The notes under the pieces are model-generated. The model saw nothing but the letters and a program-made list of their open reading frames with translations, made no database searches and was not told where the DNA came from. Positions 33,776-42,630 of a DNA stretch of 64,000 nucleotides are shown here, piece by piece. Each line of letters begins with the position of its first letter. The first letter of the stretch is position 1. The translations under genes and the position numbers were made by a program. This DNA is from Archangium lipolyticum (lineage in GTDB: Bacteria; Myxococcota; Myxococcia; Myxococcales; Myxococcaceae). The stretch spans positions 1 to 64,000 of the forward strand of contig NZ_JANKBZ010000036.1 in NCBI RefSeq assembly GCF_024623785.1. The letters run 5' to 3'.

Positions 33776-35095
33776 ATGGCACGAATCTTCGTCAGCTACC
33801 GGCGGGAGGACAGTCCGGGGCACACGGGCCGGCTCTATGACCACCTGGTGGCCCATTTCGGAGAGAGGCTCGTCTTCCGGGACATCGAGGCCATCGCGCC
33901 TGGCGCCGACTTCGTACGCGCCATCGAGGAGGCAGTCAGCTCGTGCGGCGTGCTGCTCGTCGTCATCGGCCCGCAGTGGATCAACGCCCGGGACAAGCAG
34001 GGACGGCGCCGGCTGGACAACCCCGGGGACTTCGTCCGGCTGGAGGTGGCCGCGGCCCTGTCGCGCAACGTGCGGGTCATCCCCGTGCTGGTGGGCGGCG
34101 CCACCTTCCCCTCCGAAGAGGAGCTTCCTCCGGCTCTCGCCCCCCTGGCCCGGCGCAACGCCATCGAGATCAGCGATCCCCGGTTCCGCACCGACATGGC
34201 GAACCTCATCGGCGCCATCCAGGCCGCGCTCGGTGGAGGGCGTCCACCCGGAGAGCCCACTCCGGGACCCGGAGCCCAATGGCGTCGGTGGGGCGCGGTC
34301 GGGTTCGTCATCGCCCTCACCGTCGTGGTGTTCTCCGGGATTCTGTGGGTGTGGGAGCGAGCGCCCAAGCCGACAGATGACATTGGAGGCGCCGGGGACG
34401 CGGGAGTGGCCGAGGGACTCGCTCCGGCGCGGACGCAGCAAGAAGAAGCCATCGGAGGCGCCGGGGACGCGGGAGTGTCCGAGGAGCTCGCTCCGGCGCG
34501 GACGCCGCAAGAGGCCATCGGAGGAGCCGGAGATGCGGGGGTGACCCCATCGGGCACAGCGAGAACCAAGAAACGAACGTCACGCTCATCGCGCGGAGAC
34601 GCGGGTGTGGTGCAACCACCGCTGGACGCGGGGAGCGACGCGGGTGTGGTGCAACCACCGCTGGATGCGGGGAGTGACGCGGGCGTGGTGCAACCGCCGC
34701 TGGATGCGGGGAGTGATGCGGGTGTGATGCAATCACCGCTGGACGCGGGGAGCGACGCGGGCGTGGTGCAACCGCCGCTGGATGCGGGGAGTGACGCGGG
34801 TGTGATGCAACCACCGCTGGACGCGGGGAGCGACGCGGGTGTGGTGCAACCGCCGCTGGATGCGGGGAGCGACGCGGGCGTGGTGCAACCACCGCTGGAT
34901 GCTGGGAGCGACGCGGGCGTGGTGCAACCACCGCTGGATGCGGGAACGATGGACGAGGATGGGGGAACCGCTGAGCTGCTGAGCACTGCCGCGCGAAGAG
35001 GAGCCCTCCGAAGGCTCCTCACATCAGACATCGGCGAGCTTCTGGAACTCGAGCCCGCTCCACGCTTCCAGGAGCCTCCCGTCATCTCCCCGTAG
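33776..35095 (+). CDS. Membrane-anchored TIR-domain protein with 13-residue tandem repeats
   Basis: 439 residues; GAGGGGG precedes ATG 33776. Residues 1-145 are a TIR domain (ARIFVSYRREDSPGHTGRLYDHL, VFRDIEAIAPGADF, LLVVIGPQWI, VIPVLVGGATFP). E90 in DFVRLEVAAAL sits where NAD-cleaving TIR enzymes such as SARM1 carry the catalytic glutamate. One membrane helix follows (172-193). Then come three GGAGDAGV-type units and nine copies of DAGVVQPPLDAGS (275-391). The end overlaps the polyketide synthase gene by 72 bp tail-to-tail, so the last 25 residues may be accidental. It probably makes a nucleotide signal or degrades NAD in concert with the SLOG partner (inference). Confidence 0.82.
   Translation: MARIFVSYRREDSPGHTGRLYDHLVAHFGERLVFRDIEAIAPGADFVRAIEEAVSSCGVLLVVIGPQWINARDKQGRRRLDNPGDFVRLEVAAALSRNVRVIPVLVGGATFPSEEELPPALAPLARRNAIEISDPRFRTDMANLIGAIQAALGGGRPPGEPTPGPGAQWRRWGAVGFVIALTVVVFSGILWVWERAPKPTDDIGGAGDAGVAEGLAPARTQQEEAIGGAGDAGVSEELAPARTPQEAIGGAGDAGVTPSGTARTKKRTSRSSRGDAGVVQPPLDAGSDAGVVQPPLDAGSDAGVVQPPLDAGSDAGVMQSPLDAGSDAGVVQPPLDAGSDAGVMQPPLDAGSDAGVVQPPLDAGSDAGVVQPPLDAGSDAGVVQPPLDAGTMDEDGGTAELLSTAARRGALRRLLTSDIGELLELEPAPRFQEPPVISP
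34598..34948 (+). repeat. 39-bp tandem repeat, nine units, in the TIR gene
   Basis: Nine head-to-tail 39-bp units encode DAGVVQPPLDAGS with few changes (V/M, P/S, last S to T). Wobble bases differ between units (GTG/ATG, GGT/GGC, GAC/GAT), so they are not a fresh expansion. As 39 is a multiple of three, copy changes keep the frame. An imperfect longer-period repeat lies just before, at about 34382-34552. Confidence 0.9.
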
Positions 35096-38000
35096 CCACA
35101 CGTCGAACCGGCTGGCCGTCCCGAGGTGCGACCGCGGCGCCGCGGTGGCCTCCACCTGCTCGCCTTCTCGCGCCTCCTGGAGGATGTGCACCTGCTGGAT
35201 TCCCACGGGCAGCCCGGCCTGCTTGCGCGCGGCCCAGAGGAAGATGCCAGCGGCTTGAAGGGCCACCTCCCGCGCCATGGCCCGGACGCGGGCCGAGGGG
35301 GCAAGGTCCTCGCCCAGCGGCGGCCGGAGCGGCTTGGAGCGGGCCAGCAACATGTGCTCGGACATCCAGGTCGACTCCACGGCCTGGAAGGAGGGCCCAT
35401 GGAAGAAGAACCGGTAGATGGCCTCCGCGTCAGGGCCGGGAGCCGTGGGGCGGGCCGTGGGCGCCTCGGGTACGGGGAGGGCTCCGCCCAGGAGCAGCTC
35501 CGCCCGGTGATGGAGCGTGTCCCCTACCTGGATGTGTGCCCGTGTGATCAGCCCCTCGGGGCCTGCCTGCCCGCGCTCTGCCCGCACGGTGGCTTCCCTC
35601 GGCTTGTCCGCGAACACCTTCAGCGGAGCGGCGAAGGACAGGCCCCTGATGGACGTCAACGGCAGCTCGGGGGCCACGGTTCTCGCCGCGAAGGCCATCA
35701 GCTCGAGCCCCACGACTCCGGGCAGCAGCCCTCCACTCGTCGCGCGGTGATCTCTCAGGAAGGCGCAGTTCTCCATCGCCAGCGAGAAGGAGTCGACGCG
35801 CTCCGCGCCTGGAACGAACAGCTGGTTCCGGGTGGGGAGTGGCGGCTCGAAGGCAAGCACACCCGGGAGCCTGCCGCAGATCACCCACTCGCCGGGCGCA
35901 CCCGGCCCCACGGCCGCGCGAAGGATCTTCACCCCCTCCCCGGGAGGGAGGAGATCCATGCCGCGCTCCCGCATCACTGGCGCGAAGACCACGGCCATGC
36001 CCACGTCCGCCCAGGCGGTGAAGTCCAACGCCGTGCCACCGAAGGCCAGGCAGAGCTTGGAGAGGACCTCATTGGCCGCGCCGTAGTCGATCTGCCCCGC
36101 GTTGCCGAACCTCCCGGTCACGGAGCCGATCGTGCAGAGCTTCGCGGGTGCTGCGGCCCGAGCCAGCGCTTCCAGCCCCGCCACCTTGGGCAGCAGGACC
36201 TGGTCCAGCTCCTCTTCCCGCTTCGAGAGCAGGCTCTTGCTTTGATCCACGCCCGCCCCGTGAATCACCGCGTCCAGCCTGCCGAAGCGCCGCCGGACCT
36301 CCTCTACCGCGGCGATCATCTCCTCCGGGCGGGAGGCATCCGCGGAGAGGTAGAGCACCTCGGCTCCCATCCGTGACAGCTCCTCGAGGGTCGCCTCGAC
36401 CTCCGCCTGCCGCGTCAGGAGCTCCGCCTGGCGGTTGACCTCGGAGGTGGAAGCCCCCGCGCCCGCCTTCTCCCTGGCCAGCGCGCGGATGCGCGTCCGA
36501 TCCAGGCCCGCCGCCACGCTCCCTCGCGGGGTCCTGCCCACCAGCGCGAGCCGGTAGCCTGCTCGGGCCAGCTCCAGCGAGGCCCGGGAGAGGATGCCCC
36601 TGGCTCCACCCACGAGGAGCACGACCCCGCCGCGCGGCAGCTCCCCCTGGGAGAGCGCCGCGGCCCTCAGGACCGGAGCCCGGCGCACTCCCTGGTGGAA
36701 CGCCACCTCCAGGGGCCCGGTCTCCGCGCTCAGCTCGGCACCCAGCGCCTCCAGGTCCTCGGCGGTGGGCGAGCTGGACAGGTCCGCCACGGTCACCGCG
36801 ACGTGCGTCTTCTCCTCCGACCACTCCCGGCCCACACTCTTCCAGGCGCCTGCCGCCGCGGCCGAGCCCGCGAGCGCCTCCGTGGTGGTGGACGCCCCTG
36901 GTTCCAGCCCCAGCCCTCCGCCCATCCTGGTGAGCACCACCACCCGCGCGGGCCGCCCCGGAGAGCGGCTGATCGCCCTCGCCACGCGGAAGACACGCCT
37001 GAGCGCGGCCTGTGCCGCGGCGGTGGCCGAGCCCTTTCCTGGCGCCAGGGCACAGGCATCCACCAGGTTCACGCCCTCGAGGCTGCCCAGCGACTGTTGG
37101 ATCTCATCCTCGCTCATGGAGGGCGGGATCATCACCTTGCGTCCAGGCAGCTTCTGCCAGGGGGCCTCCGGGTCAGCGTCCGGACAGAGCACGGCCAGCG
37201 GCCGGTGCCTGGCGGAGAGCGCTGGCGGCGCCGCCTCGAGGAAGAGCCTGCGAGCGAAGAGAGGTGCCTTCAGCGGCTCCGCGTCACCCGGCTCGGCGAT
37301 GGGCGCCGGCCGGGCAACGTCAAAAGGGCGCTGCGGGCCTCCTCCGCCCACCCGTTCTTCCAGGTAGGCGATCAGGCTGCGGAGCGTGGGGTAGTTGGAC
37401 AGCCGGAAGCCATCATCCCCCGTGAACTTGAACTCCTCCCGCAGCGCGAGGAGCACCTCCATCTGACGGATGCTATCGATGCCAAGCTCGGACTCGAGGT
37501 TCGCGTCCAGGTTCTGCTGCAGCTCGGAGAGCTCATAGCCGGTCTTCTGGACCACCCGCTGGAGGACCCGGGTGGTCAGCTCCACGGCTGGAGAAGCAGA
37601 AGCCGCGGGGATGGGAGCGCCCGGAGGGGGAGCGCCGCGCACGGCGGCCATCCTCTGCTCCAGGTAGCCGATCAACTTCCGGAGCGTCGGGTAGTCCGAG
37701 AGGCGGAAGCGGTCATCCGGGGGCAGCTGGAGCTCGTCTCGCAGCGACATCGCCACGTCGATCTGCCGGATGCTGTCCACGCCCAGCTCGGACTCGAGCT
37801 GGCTATCGAGGTCCAGCTCCTCCTTCGTGTACCCGGTCTTCGCCGCCACCCGCTCGAGGACCCAGCTGGTGAAGTCCGTGATGGGACCTGGGGCAGCGGG
37901 TGGGGCGACGGACGCGGGCGGGGCGATGGGAGCGGGCGCGGGGGCCGCCTCCGGCGCCACGGGAGGGAGCCCGGGCAACGCCTGGAGCGCCGGCGCGCCT

Positions 38001-40993
38001 GGAGCGAGCGAGAGCGCGGCCCGGTAGGAGCCGGCGAGGTAATTGGCGAGCAGCGGCGCCTGCATCGCGACGAATTGCCAGAAGCGCGGATCCTGGCTCA
38101 CCCCATCCAGCACCGCGAACGAGCCCATGAGGGGGACGAGCGGGACCGCGGCCGCGGCGGGCTGCGCCACGGGGGCCGGGGCCGTGGGCTTCATCGGCAG
38201 CATCGGTGGAAGGAAGGGAGGCCGGGGCGCCACCTCTCCCGCGGGAGCAGACCGCCGTGCCGTGGGGTCGCCGTAGGGGACCTGCCCATCGGCCACGAGG
38301 GAGGCCATGGCGCGGCCCAGCGTCTGCACCTCTCCGAGCTTCGGGTGACACAGGTGCAGCGACCGGTGCGGCCGGCCCTTGAGGATGTCGGAGACGAAGC
38401 CGGCCTGCGCTCGCTTCGGTCCAACCTCGATGAAGGTGCGCACCCCATCGGCATAGGCCCGCTCCACCATCTGGATGAACTCGACCGGGCTGGCGAGCTG
38501 CTGGGCCAGCGTGGCGCGAATCCACTCCGTCGCGCTGGGGCCGTCCGGATAGTAGTCGCCCGTGACATTCGAGAGGATGGGCACCCGCGGGGCCTTCACC
38601 TCCATCTTGTCCAGCTCGCGCCGCAGGGGCTCGCTGGCCGGCGAGACGATGGCCGAGTGGAAGGCATGCGACACCGGCAGGAACACCGTCTCCAGGCCGG
38701 CGGCCTTCATCCGGGCGTCCGCTGCCTCCACCGCCGCCGTGGCCCCTCCGACGATCGTCTGGGTATGGCAGTTCTTGTTCACGATGACGGCGTAGCCCTC
38801 GATGCCTTGGAGCAGTTGCTGCACCTGGGCCTCGCCCGCGCCTACCCCGAGCATCAGCCCGGGGTCCTCCGTCTTGACGTTCGCCATCGCGTCTCCGCGG
38901 GCGGACACCAGCTTGAGCGCCTGGCCGAACTGGAGCACCCCCGCCGCCACGCAGGCGCCGTACTCCCCCAGCGAGTGGCCCATGACCAGCTGGGGGGTCA
39001 CCAGCGGAGTCAGCAGCCGCCGCAGGGCCTCGTCACAGGCGAGCATCGCCGGTTGGAGGATCTCGGTCCGGGTCAACTCGATGAAGGCATCATCCGGATC
39101 CTGGCCCGGCTCCACGTAGAGATAGGAGGACAGCTTCCGGGGCAGGAGCGCGCTCATCACCTCGTCGGCCTCGTCGAGCGCCTGCTGGACGAGGGGGTAG
39201 CGCTTGCGGAGCTCATCCAGCATCCCCACGTACTGGCTGCCCTGGCCGGGGAACATGAAGGCCACCCCGCCCCCCACCACCGGGCCCTCGCGGAAGGAGA
39301 TCCCCAGCGCATCGAGCCTCGCGGTGCTGCCGCCCTTCTCCAGGAAGGTGCCCGCGGCCTCCAGGCACCTGGCACAGCTCTCCGCGTCCTCGGCGAAGAA
39401 GGCGAGCCGGACAGGGGCCTCACCCAGCAGCGGACGCGCGCACAGGCGCTCCGCCAGAGCCCGCGCGGAGGGGGCCTCGGCGCGGAGCCTGGACAGCTCC
39501 GCCAGCAGATCCTGGCGGCTGTTCGCGCCCAGGGCAATCACTCCCAGCCCCAGCGGCAGCCCTGGGCGCTGGGTCGGCCGGGGCGCACGCTTCCGGGCCG
39601 TGCCGGGCTCCGCCTCTTCCAGCACCACGTGGTAGTTGATGCCGCCGAACCCGAACGCACTCACCGCGCTGCGCCGGACCTTCGAATCCCAGCCCTGCGG
39701 CTCCCGGGGCACGCGGAAGGGCGACGACTCCAGCTCGCAGCGCGGGTTGGGGGTCTCGAAGCCGGCGTGCGGTGGAAGGGTGTCCTCATGGAGCGCCAGG
39801 GCCGCGCGCAGCAACCCCACCGCACCCGCCGCCCCCTTGAGGTGGCCCAGGTTGCCCTTCACGGAGCCGATCGCGAGCTGCCCTCTGCCGGCGTCCTTGA
39901 AGATCTCGCGCATGCCGTGGATCTCGACCGGATCTCCCAGGGGTGTGGCCGTCCCGTGCGCCTCGATGTACCCGACGGTGGCCGGATCCACGCCGGCCTG
40001 CCGGTAGGCCTCCGACATCGCGCGCATCTGTCCATCGGGGTTGGGCGCCACCAGCGAACGGCCACGGCCATCCGAGGAGGAGCCGATCCCCCGGATCACC
40101 GCGTAGATCCGATCCCCGGCCGCGCGCGCATCGGAGAGGCGCTTGAGCACGAAGACCGCCGCGCCCTCACCCATGATGAAGCCGTTGGCCCGTCTGTCGA
40201 AGGGGAAGCTCCCCTCCGCGGAGAGCGCCCCCATCAGGCAGAAGCCCACGTAGGACGGGATATCCATGAGGAAGTCCACCGCCCCCGTCACCGCGAGATC
40301 GCACTTGCCCGACAGCAGCAACCGGCAGGAGTTGTCCACCGCCGCGAGCCCCGAGGCACAGGCCGCATCCACCACCTGCGCGGGCCCCTGGAAGTTGAAG
40401 TAGTGAGCCACCCGAGAGGCGGTGATGTTCCCCAGCAGGCCGGGGAGCGAGTCTCCGTCCACGCTCTTGAACTGGCTGTACCAGGAGGCGCGGAGCTCCT
40501 CGGTCAGCGAGCCTCTTACCGCCTCCGGCAGACCGCGGACGGACGGCAGCCGCGCCACCGTCTCCTCCAGCACCGGGTGGAGGAGACGGAACCAGGCTTC
40601 ACCCTTGGCCTGCGTGCCCCCTTGGAGGTTGCCGAAGTACACCGCCGCGTTCAGCCCCTCCGTGGGGCCACGAATCCCATAGTCCGCCAGCGCCTGCCGC
40701 GAGGCCAGGAGCGCCGCCTTCTGGGAGAGGTCCAGCTGCGGCTCGGTGGATGGCGCCAGGCCGAATTCCTTCGCATGGAAGGAGAGCCCCTTCACCACCG
40801 ACCCCAGGCGGGAGTACGGCCGCTCCGCGTTCTTGCGCGAGGGATCGAATAGGAAAGAGGGCCAGATCTGCTCGGGAACGGGAGCGATCGAGCAATGGCG
40901 CGTCAGCATGTTGTTCCAGAAGGCCGGCACATCCAATGCGTCCGGTAACACCGCGCCCATGCCGACGATGGCAATCCGCTCGTGCTGGTTCAT
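35024..40993 (-). CDS. PfaA-like iterative polyketide synthase (KS-AT-ACP-ACP-KR-DH)
   Basis: 1989 residues. Domains: ketosynthase 5-455 with C212 (DAACASG), H346 and H384; acyltransferase about 575-890 with S674 (GHSLGEYG); two acyl carrier domains with phosphopantetheine serines S1074 and S1174, exactly 100 residues apart (LGVDSIRQ, LGIDSIRQ); ketoreductase about 1240-1720 with a GGARGI nucleotide loop, S1624, Y1637 and N1641; and a hot-dog dehydratase-like end from 1725 (H1749 in FLRDHR). This order matches PfaA of polyunsaturated fatty-acid synthases. It lacks an enoyl reductase and thioesterase. A FabI-type reductase is encoded divergently and may act in trans. The product is unknown. 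Confidence 0.88.
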   Translation of the reverse strand: MNQHERIAIVGMGAVLPDALDVPAFWNNMLTRHCSIAPVPEQIWPSFLFDPSRKNAERPYSRLGSVVKGLSFHAKEFGLAPSTEPQLDLSQKAALLASRQALADYGIRGPTEGLNAAVYFGNLQGGTQAKGEAWFRLLHPVLEETVARLPSVRGLPEAVRGSLTEELRASWYSQFKSVDGDSLPGLLGNITASRVAHYFNFQGPAQVVDAACASGLAAVDNSCRLLLSGKCDLAVTGAVDFLMDIPSYVGFCLMGALSAEGSFPFDRRANGFIMGEGAAVFVLKRLSDARAAGDRIYAVIRGIGSSSDGRGRSLVAPNPDGQMRAMSEAYRQAGVDPATVGYIEAHGTATPLGDPVEIHGMREIFKDAGRGQLAIGSVKGNLGHLKGAAGAVGLLRAALALHEDTLPPHAGFETPNPRCELESSPFRVPREPQGWDSKVRRSAVSAFGFGGINYHVVLEEAEPGTARKRAPRPTQRPGLPLGLGVIALGANSRQDLLAELSRLRAEAPSARALAERLCARPLLGEAPVRLAFFAEDAESCARCLEAAGTFLEKGGSTARLDALGISFREGPVVGGGVAFMFPGQGSQYVGMLDELRKRYPLVQQALDEADEVMSALLPRKLSSYLYVEPGQDPDDAFIELTRTEILQPAMLACDEALRRLLTPLVTPQLVMGHSLGEYGACVAAGVLQFGQALKLVSARGDAMANVKTEDPGLMLGVGAGEAQVQQLLQGIEGYAVIVNKNCHTQTIVGGATAAVEAADARMKAAGLETVFLPVSHAFHSAIVSPASEPLRRELDKMEVKAPRVPILSNVTGDYYPDGPSATEWIRATLAQQLASPVEFIQMVERAYADGVRTFIEVGPKRAQAGFVSDILKGRPHRSLHLCHPKLGEVQTLGRAMASLVADGQVPYGDPTARRSAPAGEVAPRPPFLPPMLPMKPTAPAPVAQPAAAAVPLVPLMGSFAVLDGVSQDPRFWQFVAMQAPLLANYLAGSYRAALSLAPGAPALQALPGLPPVAPEAAPAPAPIAPPASVAPPAAPGPITDFTSWVLERVAAKTGYTKEELDLDSQLESELGVDSIRQIDVAMSLRDELQLPPDDRFRLSDYPTLRKLIGYLEQRMAAVRGAPPPGAPIPAASASPAVELTTRVLQRVVQKTGYELSELQQNLDANLESELGIDSIRQMEVLLALREEFKFTGDDGFRLSNYPTLRSLIAYLEERVGGGGPQRPFDVARPAPIAEPGDAEPLKAPLFARRLFLEAAPPALSARHRPLAVLCPDADPEAPWQKLPGRKVMIPPSMSEDEIQQSLGSLEGVNLVDACALAPGKGSATAAAQAALRRVFRVARAISRSPGRPARVVVLTRMGGGLGLEPGASTTTEALAGSAAAAGAWKSVGREWSEEKTHVAVTVADLSSSPTAEDLEALGAELSAETGPLEVAFHQGVRRAPVLRAAALSQGELPRGGVVLLVGGARGILSRASLELARAGYRLALVGRTPRGSVAAGLDRTRIRALAREKAGAGASTSEVNRQAELLTRQAEVEATLEELSRMGAEVLYLSADASRPEEMIAAVEEVRRRFGRLDAVIHGAGVDQSKSLLSKREEELDQVLLPKVAGLEALARAAAPAKLCTIGSVTGRFGNAGQIDYGAANEVLSKLCLAFGGTALDFTAWADVGMAVVFAPVMRERGMDLLPPGEGVKILRAAVGPGAPGEWVICGRLPGVLAFEPPLPTRNQLFVPGAERVDSFSLAMENCAFLRDHRATSGGLLPGVVGLELMAFAARTVAPELPLTSIRGLSFAAPLKVFADKPREATVRAERGQAGPEGLITRAHIQVGDTLHHRAELLLGGALPVPEAPTARPTAPGPDAEAIYRFFFHGPSFQAVESTWMSEHMLLARSKPLRPPLGEDLAPSARVRAMAREVALQAAGIFLWAARKQAGLPVGIQQVHILQEAREGEQVEATAAPRSHLGTASRFDVWLRGDDGRLLEAWSGLEFQKLADV

Positions 40994-41074
40994 ACTGGGC
41001 AATCTAAACCCAAAGCACACTTCCCACCTCGGCGGTGGGGCCGTGTTTGATTCATACTGTGCAATCGAAACCCA
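40989..41074 (+). promoter_or_regulatory. Divergent promoter region with 24-bp direct repeats
   Basis: Two 24-nt copies, 40989-41012 and 41051-41074, share TTCATACTG, GCAATC and AAACCCA in order and differ at two positions; the period is 62 nt. The first covers the start codon of the synthase gene; the second ends 21 nt before the enoyl reductase start. Their placement suits one regulator controlling both genes, or a short duplication. Confidence 0.55.
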
Positions 41075-41095
41075 TCGCATCCAGTGGAGTCAGCG

Positions 41096-41863
41096 ATGTT
41101 CGACCTTTCTGGAACCAGAGCGGCGATCTTCGGCCTCGCCAACGAGGACAGCATCGCCTGGCACGTCGCACGGGCGCTCAAGCAGGCGGGAGCCAGCATC
41201 CACGTGGGCTACCAGCAGCGCTTCAAGAGCCGGGTCCTGCAGGCCCTCAAGGACGCGGACTTCGCTCCGGATGGCCTCCACCGGTGCGATGTCACGGACC
41301 CGGCCGAGGTGGACGCGTTCTTCACCGCCGTGGGGGGACCGCTCCATGTCATGGTCCACTCCATCGGCTTCGCTCCGCTGGAGACGTTCGGCAAGCCCAT
41401 CTCCGAGCTGTCCAGCGCCGAGTTCTCCCAGGCGCTGGAGATCTCCGCCTATAGCTTGCTGCGCCTCACCCGCGCCGCGCTGCCCCATCTGGCCGGGCCC
41501 GCGAGCGTGATAGCCATGACGTACCTCGGGTCCACCCGGGTCGTGCCGGGATACAAGGTGATGGGGGTGGCCAAGGCCGCCCTGGAGTCCATCGTGCGGG
41601 AGCTGGCGGTGGAGGTGGGGCCCCGGGGGGTCCGGGTCAACGCCATCTCCGCCGGCCCGATCCGCACCCTGGCCGCGCAGGCGGTCTCCGGCATCGACGT
41701 GATGCTCGAGCGCTACGCGGAGGTGGCGCCGCTGCGCACCCGCGTCGAGGCCTCCGACGTAGCGGACACGGCGCTGTTCCTGGCCTCCAGCGCGTCCCGC
41801 AAGCTCACAGGCCAGGTGCTGTTCGTGGATGCCGGCTTCTCGATCCTGGGGGCAGTGGGCTGA
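41096..41863 (+). CDS. fabI: Enoyl-[acyl-carrier-protein] reductase, FabI type
   Basis: 255 residues from ATG 41096 (GGAG site at 41085). It is a short-chain dehydrogenase of the FabI subgroup: the N-terminal IFGLANEDSIAWHVARAL loop, HSIGFAP, and the active-site Y153-x6-K160 (MTYLGSTRVVPGYKVMGVAKAALES). It reduces the double bond of enoyl-ACP. Its divergent pairing with a polyketide synthase that has ketoreductase and dehydratase but no enoyl reductase suggests it serves that synthase. A housekeeping fatty-acid role is the alternative. Confidence 0.88.
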   Translation: MFDLSGTRAAIFGLANEDSIAWHVARALKQAGASIHVGYQQRFKSRVLQALKDADFAPDGLHRCDVTDPAEVDAFFTAVGGPLHVMVHSIGFAPLETFGKPISELSSAEFSQALEISAYSLLRLTRAALPHLAGPASVIAMTYLGSTRVVPGYKVMGVAKAALESIVRELAVEVGPRGVRVNAISAGPIRTLAAQAVSGIDVMLERYAEVAPLRTRVEASDVADTALFLASSASRKLTGQVLFVDAGFSILGAVG

Positions 41864-41947
41864 GGGTTTGTCTTTTCAGGGCGGGCTCCTCGGGCGGGGG
41901 GCGTCACGATGTATGCTGACGGGCACCCACCAGGGGTCACACCGCCC

Positions 41948-42502
41948 ATGAATACGTCTTCCTCCACCACCGGTTCCCGCGCGCTCGACCGATTGCTCGA
42001 CCTTGGGACGCTGCCGGTGGTCTGCACCGTGCTCACGGGGCTCGTCGCTCTCTACATCTTTCTCGTGGCGTTCGGGAACATCACCGACCCGGACACGAAC
42101 GAGGCCTTCGTCCGCCACGTGCTCGCGATGGACACCACGTTCCAGGACGAGGACCTCATGTGGCGTGCCATCACCAACAAGACGGTTCAGGACGTGGCCT
42201 ACGTCGCGATCATCGTCTGGGAGTCACTGACGGCCGTGGTCTTGTTCTGGGCGACGGCGGCCTGGGGGCGCGCGTTCCGAACCGGCCAGTTCGACCGTCC
42301 ACGCCGGCTCTCCACGGTGGGCTTGCTGATGTTCGAAGTCCTCTTCCTGGGAGGCTTCATCACCATTGGCGGGGAGTGGTTCGCGATGTGGCAGTCGAAG
42401 ACCTGGAATGGGCTCGATCCGGCGTTCCGCAATGCCATGATCGCGGCAGTCGCGCTCGTCCTCATCCATTTGCAGGCGCGAGAGCCGAGCGCGACCTCGT
42501 GA
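41948..42502 (+). CDS. DUF2165 family membrane protein
   Basis: 184 residues with four membrane helices (LPVVCTVLTGLVALYIFLVA; YVAIIVWESLTAVVLFWATAAWG; LSTVGLLMFEVLFLGGFITIG; AMIAAVALVLIH). The ITDPDTNEAFVRHVLAMDTTF loop and the WFAMWQS..WNG segment are typical of DUF2165, a family of unknown function. ATG 41948 is preferred; an upstream in-frame ATG at 41909 is possible. Part of its coding sequence recurs as a 41-nt scrap at 26106. Confidence 0.82.
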   Translation: MNTSSSTTGSRALDRLLDLGTLPVVCTVLTGLVALYIFLVAFGNITDPDTNEAFVRHVLAMDTTFQDEDLMWRAITNKTVQDVAYVAIIVWESLTAVVLFWATAAWGRAFRTGQFDRPRRLSTVGLLMFEVLFLGGFITIGGEWFAMWQSKTWNGLDPAFRNAMIAAVALVLIHLQAREPSATS

Positions 42503-42630
42503 GCGGCTCGAGGCCGAGATGCTCGTCGAGTAGCGGAACGAGTCCCCACCACGTGGGGTCCGGTCCTGGGAAAATGGAGGATTGAAATACCCGATGTAAC
42601 CGGCCCTGCGTGTCCCCCGTACGGGGGAGC

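Noticed and set aside
33776..34225. Assigning the TIR/SLOG pair outright as Thoeris
   Set aside because: Known ThsA carries a SIR2 NADase or macro-type output and ThsB is soluble; the domain set here differs, so only a Thoeris-like logic is claimed.
34598..34948. CRISPR-like repeat array
   Set aside because: Units are directly adjacent without spacers and encode an in-frame peptide repeat, so it is a coding minisatellite.
36695..40852. Long open frame of 1385 codons on the plus strand
   Set aside because: It is antisense to the polyketide synthase, Arg/Gly/His/Gln-rich with no domains; a GC-rich mirror frame.
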